64,000 nucleotides of DNA from Epiperipatus broadwayi (GCA_028023455.1 JAQFVV010012422.1:8045210-8109209), one strand, 5' to 3'; positions 1 through 11,129 are shown, counted from the stretch's first letter. Numbers and translations are program-made. The notes: generated from the sequence alone by a model not told the origin.

Positions 1-531
1 GGTATGGAGAGTAAAAAGAGTTTAAATATATATAGAAATAAACAGAATATTAGGTGTGAGTTAATATATGATAATAGTAAGGAAAGTAGTTTATTGTTTA
101 AGGCTCGAGCGGGATCTTTAGCTACAAAAGAATATACATGTAAATGGAAAAATATGGGTGATTTATTTTGTAAATTATGTAAGGAAGGAATTGAAAATAT
201 TAGGCATTTGTTAATTGAATGTAAATGTTTGAAAACAGAAAGGGTACATATAATGAAGTTGTGGAAAAATAAATATGAAAAGAGTGATTATACAGAAAGT
301 GAATTATTGGTTTTTATGCTAGGTTTGGGAAAAGATAAGGGGGATTTAGATATAAAGGTTATAGAGTTGACAAAAATTATGTTGTGGAAATGGGATAGAG
401 CAGATTATGGGTAAATTTAGAGTGAGGAATGTAAAAGAAAGTGGCTAACAGGTTTATCTGGGCTTAATTGCTGAGATATTCTTGACTTCGTTTAAGGAGA
501 AGCCATAATACATCACATCACATCACATCAT
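1..531 (+). mobile_element. 3' end of a non-LTR retrotransposon with (ACATC)n tail
   Basis: The 3' end of a non-LTR (LINE) retrotransposon, cut by the window edge. It holds the last ~136 codons of the ORF2-type protein, a ~95 bp 3' UTR and a terminal tail of ACATC/ATC repeats at about 507-530, where the element stops and plain AT-rich DNA begins. A short tandem tail instead of poly(A) is usual in several LINE clades. Upstream parts (endonuclease, reverse transcriptase) would lie outside the window. The clade is inferred only from the C-terminal protein. Confidence 0.7.
4..414 (+). CDS. C-terminal fragment of non-LTR retrotransposon ORF2 (zinc knuckle)
   Basis: The reading frame is open to a TAA at 412-414, and the first Met is probably internal because the frame begins at the window edge. 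At about residues 33-38 it has ARAGSL, typical of the region after the reverse transcriptase in I/R1-like and related LINEs. At about residues 55-73 it has a C-x2-C-x8-H-x4-C knuckle (FCKLCKEGIENIRHLLIEC) followed by a short basic and acidic tail ending KWDRADYG. This domain is thought to bind nucleic acid during target-primed reverse transcription. There is no stop or frameshift in 136 codons, so this copy may be fairly young. A CCHC knuckle alone does not settle the clade. Confidence 0.65.
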   Translation: MESKKSLNIYRNKQNIRCELIYDNSKESSLLFKARAGSLATKEYTCKWKNMGDLFCKLCKEGIENIRHLLIECKCLKTERVHIMKLWKNKYEKSDYTESELLVFMLGLGKDKGDLDIKVIELTKIMLWKWDRADYG

Positions 532-2220
532 TTACTATTTTAGTAGCTTTCACAAATATAAAATAAAACAATATGTTAATCCATAAATTCCCATGAATTT
601 TATACTACTCAGAAAGAGTTTTAGATTGATATGGTAAATATAATTTCAAGCAAGCGATTTTAGTCAGAAGAGGCAAATAATTATTGCAGTGCTATCACAA
701 ATTTTAAAAGTTTACAGTTGAATCAAAATATTAAAATTCTATTCCTTTAAATGCATTACTGAATGATAAATGTTGTTAATCATTTAATTTCTCCATTCAG
801 GATAATATAGAAAAAACATTTGCCATTAAGAGCTTAAGAGCTAGTTTTCTACTCAGATATGTTGTTGGTGAAGTGTGACAAAATGACTAATTCTAGGTTT
901 AAATCGGATGCAGTTCTTCAAAACACTGTAATTAAAAAAGACTAAACAAATCTTGACAAGTGGTTATATTTATAGGCTTATGTCATGTGATTAGGGAACT
1001 TCATAGTATTTTTAACTCAAAATACTTTACTTTTTGTTTGCAAGGAAACAGTCAGAAGCAAATGAGATTTGAAACTTTTAAAAAGTTTAAAACGCCAAAT
1101 TTGAGGCAAAATAATAGTTAATATTATTTTGTATATTAAAATACTTTTTTTACATTAATTAGCAATAAAATAAAATACACAACTATTTATTCTACAAATA
1201 AAATGCCTTATAATACTAAATATTAAACTAAATGATTTTTGTTTTAGTTATCTTTAAACTTCTCATTTTTACTTAATAAAAAACCCATTTATTTAACATT
1301 AAAAATAAATCTATTTAAGCATTTCAGGATTATACTTTTTCAAATTTATTACATTTTAAAACATAAACTTCATAAACACCTGTTTAAATATAATGTTAAA
1401 AGTTACTATCTTTATTAGGTATAATATTGGTTGTGTAGCTATCATAATAAAAATTATTTTATTAATAGTTAGTATAGTATCTTTTTATCCTTTGTATTTG
1501 CCCTTTTAAAATTGTTTTTGTGACTGTGTGTGTTTACTTTTCATTAAATATTAACTGCATTTTATTAAAAGAAAAATTTTAGATGTATATTTTTGGGATG
1601 TTGTAAGTAATAAAATCTGTATGGGAGACATCTTGGATAATTTTAATAATCTACTCTGATAGGTAATCGTTTACGAGAAAATATTGAAATAGTCATATAT
1701 ATATACATGTATGTATATATATATATGTGCTTCGTGTATATATTTTGATATTAAGTTAAAAATATTAAGGCATTTTAAAAAATATAATATATAAAAAAAA
1801 TGTAATTTTATTATAAAATTTAGTTATGAGTTGATAAGTGTGAAAAAGATAGGGTTTTAAACCAGCAAAGAAAGTTTAACTTTCTAATTACTTAAAATAC
1901 CAAATGACATTAAAAGACAGTAGGTACTAAATTTTAATTTTAGAATTTATATTTAATGTAGCATTGTCATTACAATAAAAGGTGATGAGAAACATGTATA
2001 CTTACTGAGGGTTAGATTATATCAAAAGACATTTGGAATTTAATTAAAAAATACAATTAATAAAATTTCAAAATTAAATTACATTAAGATTATAATCAGT
2101 AAGATTTTTTTAGATAGTAAAAAATTAATTTTTTAAAGTTAAAATTAAATAATTAATTTGGAGAACATCCAGATACTTTTGTCATGAGATGCATATATAG
2201 AGCAAAAGAAAAAAGGGGAT
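532..2220. other. Unassigned AT-rich DNA
   Basis: No coding region or recognised repeat was found. The stretch has many A/T runs and one alternating TA/TATG simple repeat at about 1697-1740. Stops are frequent in all frames. Confidence 0.5.
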
Positions 2221-2330
2221 TAGTTATTGTAAACTTTTTGTAGAGTTATTGTAAATTTCTGAAATAGTTATTGTACACTTCTTGTAGAGTTTAGTTATTG
2301 TAAACTTCTGGAAGAGTTATTATAAAGTTT
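2221..2330. repeat. Degenerate minisatellite, unit TAGTTATTGTAAACTTCT-like
   Basis: The motif GTTATTGTAAACTT recurs about four times with small changes (TTTTTGTAGAG, TTCTGAAA, TTCTTGTAGAG, TTCTGGAAGAG after it), at a spacing of roughly 25-30 bp. This is a short local tandem array, not a gene. Confidence 0.6.
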
Positions 2331-3555
2331 TAAGCTGTTAAATTACATCAAGCTATGAGAGAGTAGATCACCACAATTTCTCTGGCCATCACCAAGAAGC
2401 TGAGTATGGAGTTCCCTTGTAGTATAGAATGCTAGGCTGATAAAGTCATTGCCTATATTTTACCATCCATGTTGCTGACATGCTATGCTATCATCATCAA
2501 AAGGGAAGCCCCCAGTATATAATTTCACTGAATGACCAGCTAGCCAGTTCTACTGTTTGTTAAAATCCTTCATGAAAGCCTGGTAAAATAATAATTTAAT
2601 TTAACTATAAATTTCAAATGATAAAAGCATTTCTAATATTCTGCTTTCTTTACTTCCACAATTTATTTATTAACTGCTCTTTAAAGTGTGTTTCTTTTCG
2701 TGCTATATAGAATATTCTTACTGTATTATTAAGATAGTTTATTGCATTATTTAAATGTTTTCTTATTGTGTTATAACACACACTTAATTAATTGTACATT
2801 ATAAAGAAGATCGACTATTGCAATATATACTCCATCTTTCTTAAATTTGCTAGACTTATTGTTTAAGAATCAGACAGAGGTAAATTTATTAAAATATTTC
2901 AATGATTAAAATGTTTGACATTATCTAAAGAAAAGTCCAGTAATTAAATAACAGCAAGATATTTAAATCCCTCCTGATTCTAATTTGTTTTTTTATTATT
3001 TTCTAGTTAAAATTATATACTCAGAATTTATTATTTCAAATATATAATCTGAGCCATTAACACCTATTTCGAATGGTTCATAAATATTTTTTTAATAAAT
3101 CGTGTTTAACAAAATAAAGTTAAAACTTTATTTTCTTTAGAAGGGACGAGTATATATTTATACTGCGTATAGATGATTTATAAACAACCTTCAGTTTAAA
3201 ATAAAATTTAATGTTCGAAGTTAAAAGTTAAAACTTTGGTTTTTTCTTTTGATAAATATATCTGTATACTGTACGATACGATAGCTTACTCTCTAAAACT
3301 TTTAATTCAAATTTAATATATTATCATCGTAGACTATCAATATTTCCATCTATATGTAAGATCTATGGGGCAGATCTCTAATTAAGCAGGGAGTAATCCC
3401 TTATAACTTTTTTTATTATATATAATAACTGCTTAGGCCCTGATTTAGCCTCATATAAATAGATGTCTGCATATTATCAAATTATGACATGACCATTGAC
3501 GTTTTATTTTATATAGATTTAAATTAAGTACAAATGTTTATTATTTTATATAAAC
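2331..3555. other. Unassigned DNA
   Basis: From 2350 to 2580 base composition is more even than in the flanks, but no frame stays open and no family was recognised. The rest, to 3555, is AT-rich with nothing that can be named. Confidence 0.4.
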
Positions 3556-3822
3556 TTAGCATTACTGGGTTATCTAATTTCATGGTTATCTTACTGTGTT
3601 TCTTCAGCAGGCATATGTCCCTGCTTCGGAAGATTTAATTTGACGGGTTCTGTTTGTCTAGGTTCCATGCAAATGCGGAAACATTCATTTTCCAAACCCT
3701 GGAGGGTCTTGTTCTTGTCTTGTTACCAGTGCAGTGGATTGTTTCTGTCTGTTGATGAGAGTTATTTAAGGTTATATGAAGATGCTCATTCCATCATGCC
3801 ATGGTCCATTCTATAAAATTTT
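3541..3822 (+). other. GC-richer island with a long open frame, unassigned
   Basis: Composition is clearly more even than the flanks, and a plus-strand frame stays open from before 3541 to a TAA at about 3820, over 90 codons. A good acceptor-like site (tgtttcttcagcag) ends at 3610. The conceptual peptide after it starts ICPCFGRFNLTGSVCLG and ends SYLRLYEDAHSIMPWSIL. I recognise no family. No start codon, donor or partner exon was found. The island may equally be part of an old repeat read by chance, since the reverse strand has a repeat-like look (paired CCTGCTTCGG / GCAGG words). Confidence 0.25.
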
Positions 3823-4548
3823 GAATTTAACTTTGCAAAAGCGAATATATTCCCATCATTGCCTTCTTGTTGGACTGTTTACTAGTTTAACAACTCAATA
3901 CTGCCTTCCCTATCACTTGTATATGATCATGAGAGTTATGAATTTATCTATTTAACCATATTTTTCTAGAGTTAATTAAACTTACATTAACTTATTTTTT
4001 ATTATGTACCTGTTTGAAGGACATCTGCCCCAAGGATCAAATAGATGCATCACCTAAGGTACCTTATTTATACATATGTTATATCAGTGATACTTTTATA
4101 TATGTAATCATCTAATTAATGTAATTCCACTATCTTATAAGTGTAGCAACCAAATTAAGTGGTAGTCATTTCTTTTGTTTATTTGTTTGTAATTTTAATA
4201 CTAATAAAGTGTTTGTATTTTATATATACATTGCATTGGGTATCTTGTTTGCCACAGGAAGTCATATAGTTGTAATCTAAGAGTCTTTACCTCTCCTCAT
4301 CACCGAGCCTAAAAAAAAAGAAGTAGTATGTAGGTTACAATGAGTTGTAGTGGTTAAATCATCCTAGTAGTGATTTATGCTGTTGTCGGCTCATTCCGAC
4401 TGTTAAAATATGAATATCACTTCCAGTCTTATTATTTACCATAATAATAGTAATAAATATCAATATTAGTTGTATTTCATAAGCCAACAATTTTTTTTAA
4501 AGTTTATAGTTATGATTATTGATTTAAATGTTAATATAAATATATAAC

Positions 4549-4655
4549 CATTAGAAACCAGTCAACACTTAGACAATCCCAATATAAATAACAATCAAGA
4601 ATTTCAAACTGTTGTCAAGGCAACCTCCTTTTATCAATAGAGGTGGAATCCCTCT
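4549..4655. mobile_element. R4 MITE-like element, one arm
   Basis: A single arm of the palindromic family also found at 12562, 33905 and 43113. It starts with the shared terminus CATTAGAAACCAGTCAACACT, continues through AATATAAATAACAATCAA, and contains the X-box-like palindrome GTTGTCAAGGCAAC at 4611-4624. The opposite arm is missing, so this is a truncated copy or one cut by recombination. Confidence 0.6.
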
Positions 4656-5329
4656 CTCTATATATAATAATTGACATAGAAATTACCTCACTTAAATCAG
4701 ATTGATATAAGAGCATATAAACCAATAGACATGAAACATTATGAAAAATATGCAAGTAATCCTAAACAGTAGATAAAAGATTTTCTTTAATTATATCTTA
4801 TTCTCCCCAAATTAAATCTTCTACTTCTCAGAAATCTTTCTACTATGCCTTTGCTTATTTTTTTCCCAAAATCTTTTTATTTTATAAAAATAAAGCTATT
4901 TGTAAAAGAATATTTTTGGTGCTATTTGTATGTATTTGCTATCCATTGATTGAGTCATAACAAAATAAACAAAGACAAGCTAATTAATAAATTTCCTTTT
5001 TTTCATAAAAAAAATCAAAAACAACAACAACAAAACTATAATAATAATACAATTTATTTTTTAAAAAAACCTATCATGAAAATTATGCTTAATGAACAAA
5101 CAATGATTGAAAATAAATTTTCAATAATTTATGATTAATACATATATCTAAAGTGAAAATTCATTAATGGTAATGATTAATGGTTCTTACAAAGACACAA
5201 CAAAAATATGAAAATTAAATATTTAATAAACAATGACTGGAAAACAAATGTTTTCAAGAAGTTTCTACAAAATGAATTAAATTAGCATTTGACAATTTCA
5301 ACCAATTTAATTTCTTATAGATGTACTTA
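4656..5329. other. Unassigned AT-rich DNA
   Basis: No coding evidence. The open stretch at 4950-5138 is Asn/Lys/Ile-rich by composition only and is not supported as a gene. Confidence 0.5.
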
Positions 5330-5582
5330 ATAACCTCCATACCACCGCATTCTTTTTAAAATATATGAGTGAAAACATCTTAAAAGACAAATGACTCCAA
5401 GATGAATTTCATGTTGAACCAGCACTCATCAGTTAGAGGTTATAATTAAACATTTATTAATCTTTAACTAAGATTTAAGGTTTATATCTGGGCTAGGGAT
5501 AATCTCTAGTTTAATAAATGATTAGTGATAATCATTATTGCATTTATCTAGAGTGGATTATGTCAAAGTTGTGGGTGGAGAA
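5330..5582. repeat. R14 dispersed repeat, copy 1
   Basis: It matches 22177-22412 in the same orientation along most of its length. Shared words include CCTCCATAC, GACAAATGACTCC/CCCCAAGATG, GTTGAACCAGCACTCATCAG, ATAATCATTATTGCATTTATCT and GGAAGTTTGA/GAAAGTTTGA. The GAACCAGCACTCATCAGTT core is also present, inverted, in R1 copies, so R14 and R1 may be related. A further short piece lies at 32538-32575. Confidence 0.55.
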
Positions 5583-6300
5583 AGTTTGAGACTTTTAAAT
5601 CCATTATTTATAAATATATTGTTTTCAGATTTGTCATCAAACATATATTATTTTTACATTTTTTTTTTTTTTGCTTTGTCTACATTTAAGCTACTTTTTG
5701 TGATTATTAATAAAATTTCTCACTGATTATTGCTAATTTAATTTCTTCCCAATCACTAAAGACATTAATTTTAGGTTTGTTTTTAAACATATTGCTATAT
5801 TCATATTTTTTTGTTGTGTTCTTGAAACTTATCCATTAGCTTTTTTTGTCTAGGTGGCTCCACTAATGGGTGGTACATATATGCAACTAGTATTGATATT
5901 TTTGTGTATGTATGCAAGTCATATAATAAATACAATTTGATTTTTATGCTTTGTTTCCTCTATTAAAAATTAGTTCATGACATACTTTATGAGTCACAAA
6001 AAATGGCAACAATGGCTATAAAGGAGAAAAATCATTTGAAATATCACAAAAAGCTTTTCTCTGTGGTGTCTCTCTATGTTTCCATATTCTCTTTACTTTA
6101 CTCAGGATAATAATGGATCTAAATTTTTTAGTGGTCATCTTTGTATAAAGTGTGTTTCATTAAAAAGAGATTGCAATCAATAATAAATATGTGTAACTAA
6201 GTTTTCTGTTATAATTATAAAGTATCACATGATAGATATGTGTGTCATGGAGCAGATATTTTGTTGGTACAATTTGTTCAAGTTTACTGCATGTTCTTAG
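5583..6300. other. Unassigned AT-rich DNA
   Basis: Nothing recognisable. The open stretch running to 5726 is a low-complexity Phe/Ile/Leu frame. Confidence 0.5.
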
Positions 6301-6545
6301 ATGTCTTAATATAAACCACTAAACATCACATAATCACCATTATTTATGCTTACACAAGCTGTTTACACAGAGGCTAAACTTTCCATATAATAGTGCCACT
6401 CAGTGCAGGCTAGAAACTAGTCTGGGGATATTGGATGAGTAAGCAGTAGATAGGGATTTTATACTCAAACCTTCTTGAATCCATTGATTACTCTGACTTG
6501 CACTACTGTGTGAAGAGTTTAGCTTTTGTGTCTTAATATAATTAC
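6301..6545. mobile_element. R2 foldback element, copy 1
   Basis: The left arm runs from about 6311 (ATAAACCACTAAACATCACA) through TTATGCTTACACAAGC and CACAGAGGCTAAACTTTCC. The centre carries GAAACTAGTCTGGGGATATT, and the right arm has TCCATTGATTACTCTGACTT and GAGTTTAGCTTTTGTGTC, complementary to the left. The same architecture recurs at 29.4, 30.0, 53.8, 57.9, 63.2 and 63.5 kb. No coding capacity. Confidence 0.6.
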
Positions 6546-7277
6546 AACTTCCGTCTGCTGTTTTCCAAAAATGGTTTGAGTACATATTTATAAAAATTAC
6601 TATTTAACAAATTGAAATGATATTAAATCACTAAAATGTCATTTATGAATCTTCTGTAATATGTTATTAAAAACCAATCTCTGCAAATTGCATGTTTCGG
6701 GTTCATCTGACTTTATTTGATTATCATGAAAACTTATCACATCATTATCACTATTTCTTTTCTCATTTAAATGCCATTAAATAGATTCTTTTGATGCTAA
6801 ATCTTGAATTTTTATTTTAGTAACCTTACTTCAATAAAATCGATTCTACCAAGCTCACACACTCATTTTTCAAAGAATCCTGCATATCAATGCATAATTT
6901 TATATCATATTAATTTGCTTTATATATATGTAGTGCCATTTACTAATCTATATTACTTGTAACTAAGCTTTTTATTATAGTGTCAACATAGTGTACTGTG
7001 GACATTGCAATTACTTTGTTTTGGTAGTATGTTTAGTGTTTACAGTGTGACTTTGGATCAATCAGCACAACTAGATTTATCATCTGCTGCCTCTAAACAG
7101 TTTATGAAGATCTTATAATTATCAAACAACAGACCGATTAGATTTTAGCAGGTGCTCATAGATAGTTGATGAATTGTATTATATTATCAAAGCTTATTGT
7201 TTTGGCTAGTTTCATTTAAATTTGATTAAGAGTAGTTAATTATATTATTTCTAGTTTATTAATGCATATTTGAGATA
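6546..7277. other. Unassigned AT-rich DNA
   Basis: No gene, RNA or repeat recognised. Confidence 0.5.
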
Positions 7278-7670
7278 TACACATATATATATAAAGAGCA
7301 TGCTAATAGCTCTAAACAAGCTTATTTTATTTATTTATTTATTATTATTAATTTTTTTAAGTGGCATAGCATCGGCCGGGACGCGAACCCGCAACCCGGG
7401 CAACTGCCTGCAAGTGCAAGGCAGTCGCGCTGACCTCTCGACCACCAATGCAAGACTTTTTACTAATAAATGTAGCAAGAGAACGCATTCAAAATCTCTA
7501 TCTAGACTTATTCCCACCCCCAAATTGTTTTTGAGTTGATGATTCCAGTCAGTGAGGAGTTAAGTTTGGGAATGGGAATAAGTCTAGGTAGAAATTTTGA
7601 ATGTGTTCTCTTGCTGCATTTATTGGTAAAAAAAAATAAAATAAGCTTGTTTAGAGCTATTAGCAAACTT
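7278..7670. mobile_element. Foldback element interrupted by a SINE
   Basis: The outer left arm at about 7300-7335 (GCTAATAGCTCTAAACAAGC) pairs with 7640-7667. The inner left arm at 7462-7520 (AATGTAGCAAGAGAACGCAT, then CTAGACTTATTCCCA) pairs with 7565-7622. The two halves of the left arm are separated by the tRNA-like SINE, while the right arm is continuous and has only a short poly(A) at that point. The SINE therefore inserted into the A/T run of the left arm after the palindrome formed. The loop lies at about 7523-7562. Confidence 0.75.
7330..7462 (-). mobile_element. tRNA-derived SINE, copy 1
   Basis: Read on the minus strand it starts near 7459 with a tRNA-like A box (TGGTCGAGAGGTCAGCG), an anticodon-arm-like CTGCCTTGCA, a B box (GGGTTCGCGTCCC) and a short trailer GATGCTATGCCAC, then an A-rich tail with TAAT/AAAT repeats to about 7330. 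Two sister copies lie at 15645 and 31110. The internal A and B boxes are RNA polymerase III promoter elements. There is no intact acceptor stem, so it is not a functional tRNA gene. Confidence 0.75.
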
Positions 7671-7797
7671 ATTATATTACATTTGTAAATACAAGCTAAT
7701 TAAGTCACGTGGTGTATGACTTGCTTTCTTTAATATACAGTATATATATGAAAATATTGGAATGCATATTGCTAGGAGAAAATTCAAATTACAAGCT

Positions 7798-7921
7798 GTT
7801 CAAGTCACCTCCCAAATGTTGTTTTTTAGCAGTGCCCTCTATAAATAAATGTAATATTGAGACTATATTTATTTATAGAGGGTGTTGCTGAAAAAATATG
7901 ATGGAGGGCAAGTGATTTGAA
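7798..7921. repeat. Inverted repeat hairpin (MITE-like)
   Basis: Arm CAAGTCACCTCCCAAATG...GCCCTCTATAAATAAATG (7801-7852) is complementary, with a few mismatches, to 7866-7918 (ATTTATTTATAGAGGGTGTT...GGGCAAGTGATTT). The loop is about 12 bp. Just upstream, 7678-7715 is an inverted relative of the words at 9600 and 9990 (CTTGTATTTACAAATG, TCACATGACTTAATT). Confidence 0.7.
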
Positions 7922-7924
7922 CGT

Positions 7925-8520
7925 TATATATATATTGATAAAAATTATTTTCTCATATTTATTGAAAGTTGATTTATACAATGAAGTTAAATATTATATA
8001 ATTAAAAATCAAATAAATAAATTAATAGGATAACAAAAAAATTTAAATGTCAAAAAAAAAAAAAAGGAAAATGATATTAAATTTTTTCTTTATTCAAATT
8101 TGCTGGATAAATTAATAAATATAACTATTAGAGGTCAAAGATAAAATCTAATAGTTAGAATTAATAAAATAAAAGTTTCATTTGTTTTTATTTTTGTAAA
8201 AATTAATGTTTAGTTATTTTTTAAAAAATTAATTAAAGTACAGTATTGGTATAAAAATAAACAAGTTAATTCTTGTTGAGAATTAAAAATTGTTAGAAAA
8301 CGAGAAATAAATGCTATGACCTGGAAATAGTTATACTATTGGATAGTCGAACTATTTAAAGTGGGTTCAAATATAAATTTAGTTAAACTTATTGAGAACT
8401 TTGTTATGCTTGGAAGTTGTTCTTATTTAAAATTTTAGCCCTATTGGTCTATAAGTTGAAGTTTTTGTCTATTACCAAGACTAGTACAGAAGTAATTGCT
8501 AGAAATCAATAAAACAAATA
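7925..8520. other. Unassigned AT-rich DNA
   Basis: Very AT-rich with A and T runs. No feature supported. Confidence 0.5.
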
Positions 8521-8522
8521 AC

Positions 8523-9092
8523 ATTAGATCATTCTAATATTTGAAATACAGGCATTCTTCATATATCTGGAGCTCAATAGTAAATATAGGGGATTTGAAC
8601 TCAGTCTTTCAAGCAACCTTCAACTATTCACACTATCTCATACTACTGATACACATGACTACACACATGTAGAAAAGATAAATAATCACCAATATGTGTA
8701 TTTCATGCTGAATCAGCACTCATCAGTTGATCCAGATTATCATCTCCCATATATATATATAATCAGTGCTCAGTTTTATATTAAGATAGAAAATCTTCAT
8801 ACTTTAATGAACAGGCTTCAGTCTACTCCAACCTCCAACTCTTCAGTCATTCATACCATTGAAAATCTAATGATGGAAAGCCCAAATCCCATGCTGATGT
8901 CATTATTATTGCCACACCCATGTTCATCTCAAGTCACTCTAACTCCTTACATATAGGACCTTATCCACTTAAATACATAAAAGAAGGATAGGCAGGATAC
9001 AGGCTTACTGTGTAATATTTGAAATACAGGCATTCTTCATATACTGGAGCTTAATTGTAAATATGTTCAAATCCCCTATATTAGATCATTCT
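8523..9092 (-). mobile_element. R1 dispersed repeat, copy A, with 13 bp target-site duplication
   Basis: A ~544 bp body (8536-9079) is flanked by the perfect direct repeat ATTAGATCATTCT at 8523-8535 and 9080-9092. The body contains the R1 landmarks: GGGGATTTGAACTCAG (complement of a tRNA B-box-like GAGTTCAAATCCCC), CAGCACTCATCAGTTGATCC, ATCAGTGCTCAGT and CAACCTCCAACTCTTCAG. About 50 bp beginning AATATTTGAAATACAGGC occurs at both ends in direct orientation. The long duplication suggests LINE-driven insertion. The open frame inside it (8696-8956) is not a gene. Confidence 0.7.
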
Positions 9093-9099
9093 GTAAGTT

Positions 9100-9580
9100 T
9101 AGAATGACTTTCAATATATGTAACAGTATGAGATTTAGCAACATTATATCCTAAGTTTGCCTGAAGCTGACCATTTCTGAACTATCTATATAGCCAACTT
9201 CATGTTTATGTGAGAAGGCAAGCACATGTTTGAAAGGGGGGGGTCTTAAACATAAATATGTATCCATCTAGGAGCAGAAATGTAGAACTATCTCAACATA
9301 AAAAAGTTTGAACTTGAAATTAACTGTTAGAAACCTGGAGAGCAGAAACTTGAATCCCAAAGTATTACCATTTATTATATACAAAAATCTTAAAGAAAGA
9401 AGCCAGCAGCTAAACAGCTACAAGAGAAGAAAAACAAAGGTAAAACACATGGATTAATATAAGAATACTGATAACGTTAAAATAATTTAATATGTGTACA
9501 TACGTTTTAAAAAATGTGACCTTATTAATTTTTATTTATTTATTTATATATGCCACAATCTATTAAGTTATTGATATTGC
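9100..9580. other. Unassigned DNA
   Basis: Mixed AT-rich sequence with a G tract at about 9235-9243. No coding or repeat assignment. Confidence 0.4.
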
Positions 9581-9584
9581 ATTA

Positions 9585-10075
9585 ACAAAATGATAAAAAA
9601 ATCAAGTCAGATGTCACATGACTTAATTTTAATAAAACTTGTATTTACATATTATATACAGAGCTGGCAAAATAAACTCTTAACAAGCTTTGAGAATATC
9701 CTCAACCCCAGACTGGTTTCTGCTTCTGGCATCGTCAGTGAAGTGCCAGGATATTTAAACATTAGATTAAAAATACTAGGACAAGCCCAGCACTTTATCT
9801 AATGTATAACTATTGAGTAGAAAATTTGAAATTGTCAGACATTCATATGTCTTCCAATCCAGCTATCTAACTCAAATAGCCATATGGGACAGAACTAAGT
9901 TCAGACACACCATATATTAATAGCTCTAGCAATATAAAATTGCCAAAGGCTTAATAGCAAAAAATAAAATGGTAAAAAATAAAATCAGAGGTCACATGAC
10001 TTAATTTTAATAAAGCTTGTATTTACAAATGTTATATATAGAGCTCACAAAATAAGCTCTTAACAAGCTTTTTAA
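9585..10075. repeat. Direct repeats of ~110 bp flanking a 270 bp spacer
   Basis: 9585-9697 and 9968-10072 share CAGATGTCACATGACTTAAT / CAGAGGTCACATGACTTAAT, CTTGTATTTACA, TATACAGAGCT and CTCTTAACAAGCTTT in the same orientation. The words also occur, inverted, at 7640-7715 beside the foldback element, so all three probably belong to one family. The spacer is not recognised. The 70-codon frame across it (9590-9802) covers the repeat and is not supported as a gene. Confidence 0.55.
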
Positions 10076-10202
10076 CAAAGTAAATTTTTTAAAATTTATT
10101 TTATTGCAAATAAAAGATTATTTTGTTATATGATACATATTTAAATGTGTTATGCAGAGATCAGAACATTTTATTGTGTTTTTATTTCCTAAAGAACTCT
10201 AC

Positions 10203-10255
10203 GCAGTTTGGTGGAATTGGTAGAGCGCCTGCCTTGGAAACGCAGTTCTGGCACT
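10203..10255 (+). repeat. tRNA-like fragment (SINE head remnant)
   Basis: The segment TTGGTGGAATTGGTAGAGCG followed by CCTGCCTTGGAAACGCAG resembles the D arm plus anticodon arm of a tRNA with an A box. No B box or acceptor stem follows, so it looks like a truncated SINE or tRNA pseudogene. Confidence 0.4.
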
Positions 10256-10604
10256 CTAACTTCTTATGAACTCTCTAGCAATAAAGCCGTTAGCATTTTT
10301 TTTTTCTAAAGAGAAGTCTTAATGAATACAAAATCCAACAAAGTGTTGAATATCTATGTGAGTTTGCCAAAAACATTTTATGTGAGTTAATATATAATAT
10401 AAAGAGATTTTTAAGGTCTAACAATTACAGTGATGTTGATAGTTTGATTAAACTCCACATAACTGAAAAGATACCAGGTGAAGTAAGTGCATGGTCTCTT
10501 TTCTTTGTTTTAGTTAGTTTGTTATAGAAAAGTGGAAACTTCTGAGATGTTTTCTTAATTTTTGTTGTAATCACCTGGTAGCTTTAGTTATAGATTGTTT
10601 TTAT

Positions 10605-11128
10605 GTGTAGGTTGCTTGAAAGTCTGAGTTCAAATCTCCTATGTTTACAATTAAGTTCCAGATATAAGAATGCCTGTATTTTAAACCTTACATATTAAGC
10701 CTGCATTCTGCCCATTCCTCTTCTATGTATTTAAATGGATACTGTCCTATACATGAGGGGTCAAAGTGACTTGAGGACAACATGGGCATAACAACAATAT
10801 TGGCATTAGTATGGGATTTGGGCATTCTATCATGAGATTTTCAATGGTATGAATGGCTGAAGAGTTGGAGGTTGGAGTAGATTGAAACTTGTCCATTAAA
10901 GTAAAAATATTTGCTATCTTAATATAAACTGATCACTAATTATATATGTGTGTGTGAGAGATGATAATCTGGACCAACTGATGAGTGCTGGTTCAGCACG
11001 AAATACTGATATTGGTGATTATTTATCTTTTCTACATGTGTGTGGTCCTGGGTATCGGTAGTATGCGATAGTGTGTTGTAAGTTGCTTGAAAGTCTGAGT
11101 TCGAATCCCCTATATTTAGTAATTAGTA
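10605..11128 (+). mobile_element. R1 dispersed repeat, copy B
   Basis: Reads opposite to copy A. Both ends carry the tRNA-B-box-like segment: GCTTGAAAGTCTGAGTTC at 10614 and again at 11086, the second followed by GAATCCCCTATATTTA. Between them lie TGAGGGGTCAAAGTGACTTG, GGCTGAAGAGTTGGAGGTT, ATAAACTGATCACTAATTAT and CCAACTGATGAGTGCTGGTT. The repeated end means the unit (~475 bp) looks like one period of a tandem array. Confidence 0.65.
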
Positions 11129-11129
11129 A

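Noticed and set aside
4005-4060. Possible 42-nt exon (DICPKDQIDASPK) between AG at 4019 and GT at 4060
   Set aside because: Too short and without partner exons. Sites of this quality arise by chance in 64 kb.
7270-7539. Frames on both strands across 7.27-7.54 kb
   Set aside because: They cover the SINE and the foldback arm.
8696-8956. 86-codon frame (plus) and the similar 72-codon minus frame at 50042-50260
   Set aside because: Same R1 repeat read twice. Other R1 copies have the frame broken.
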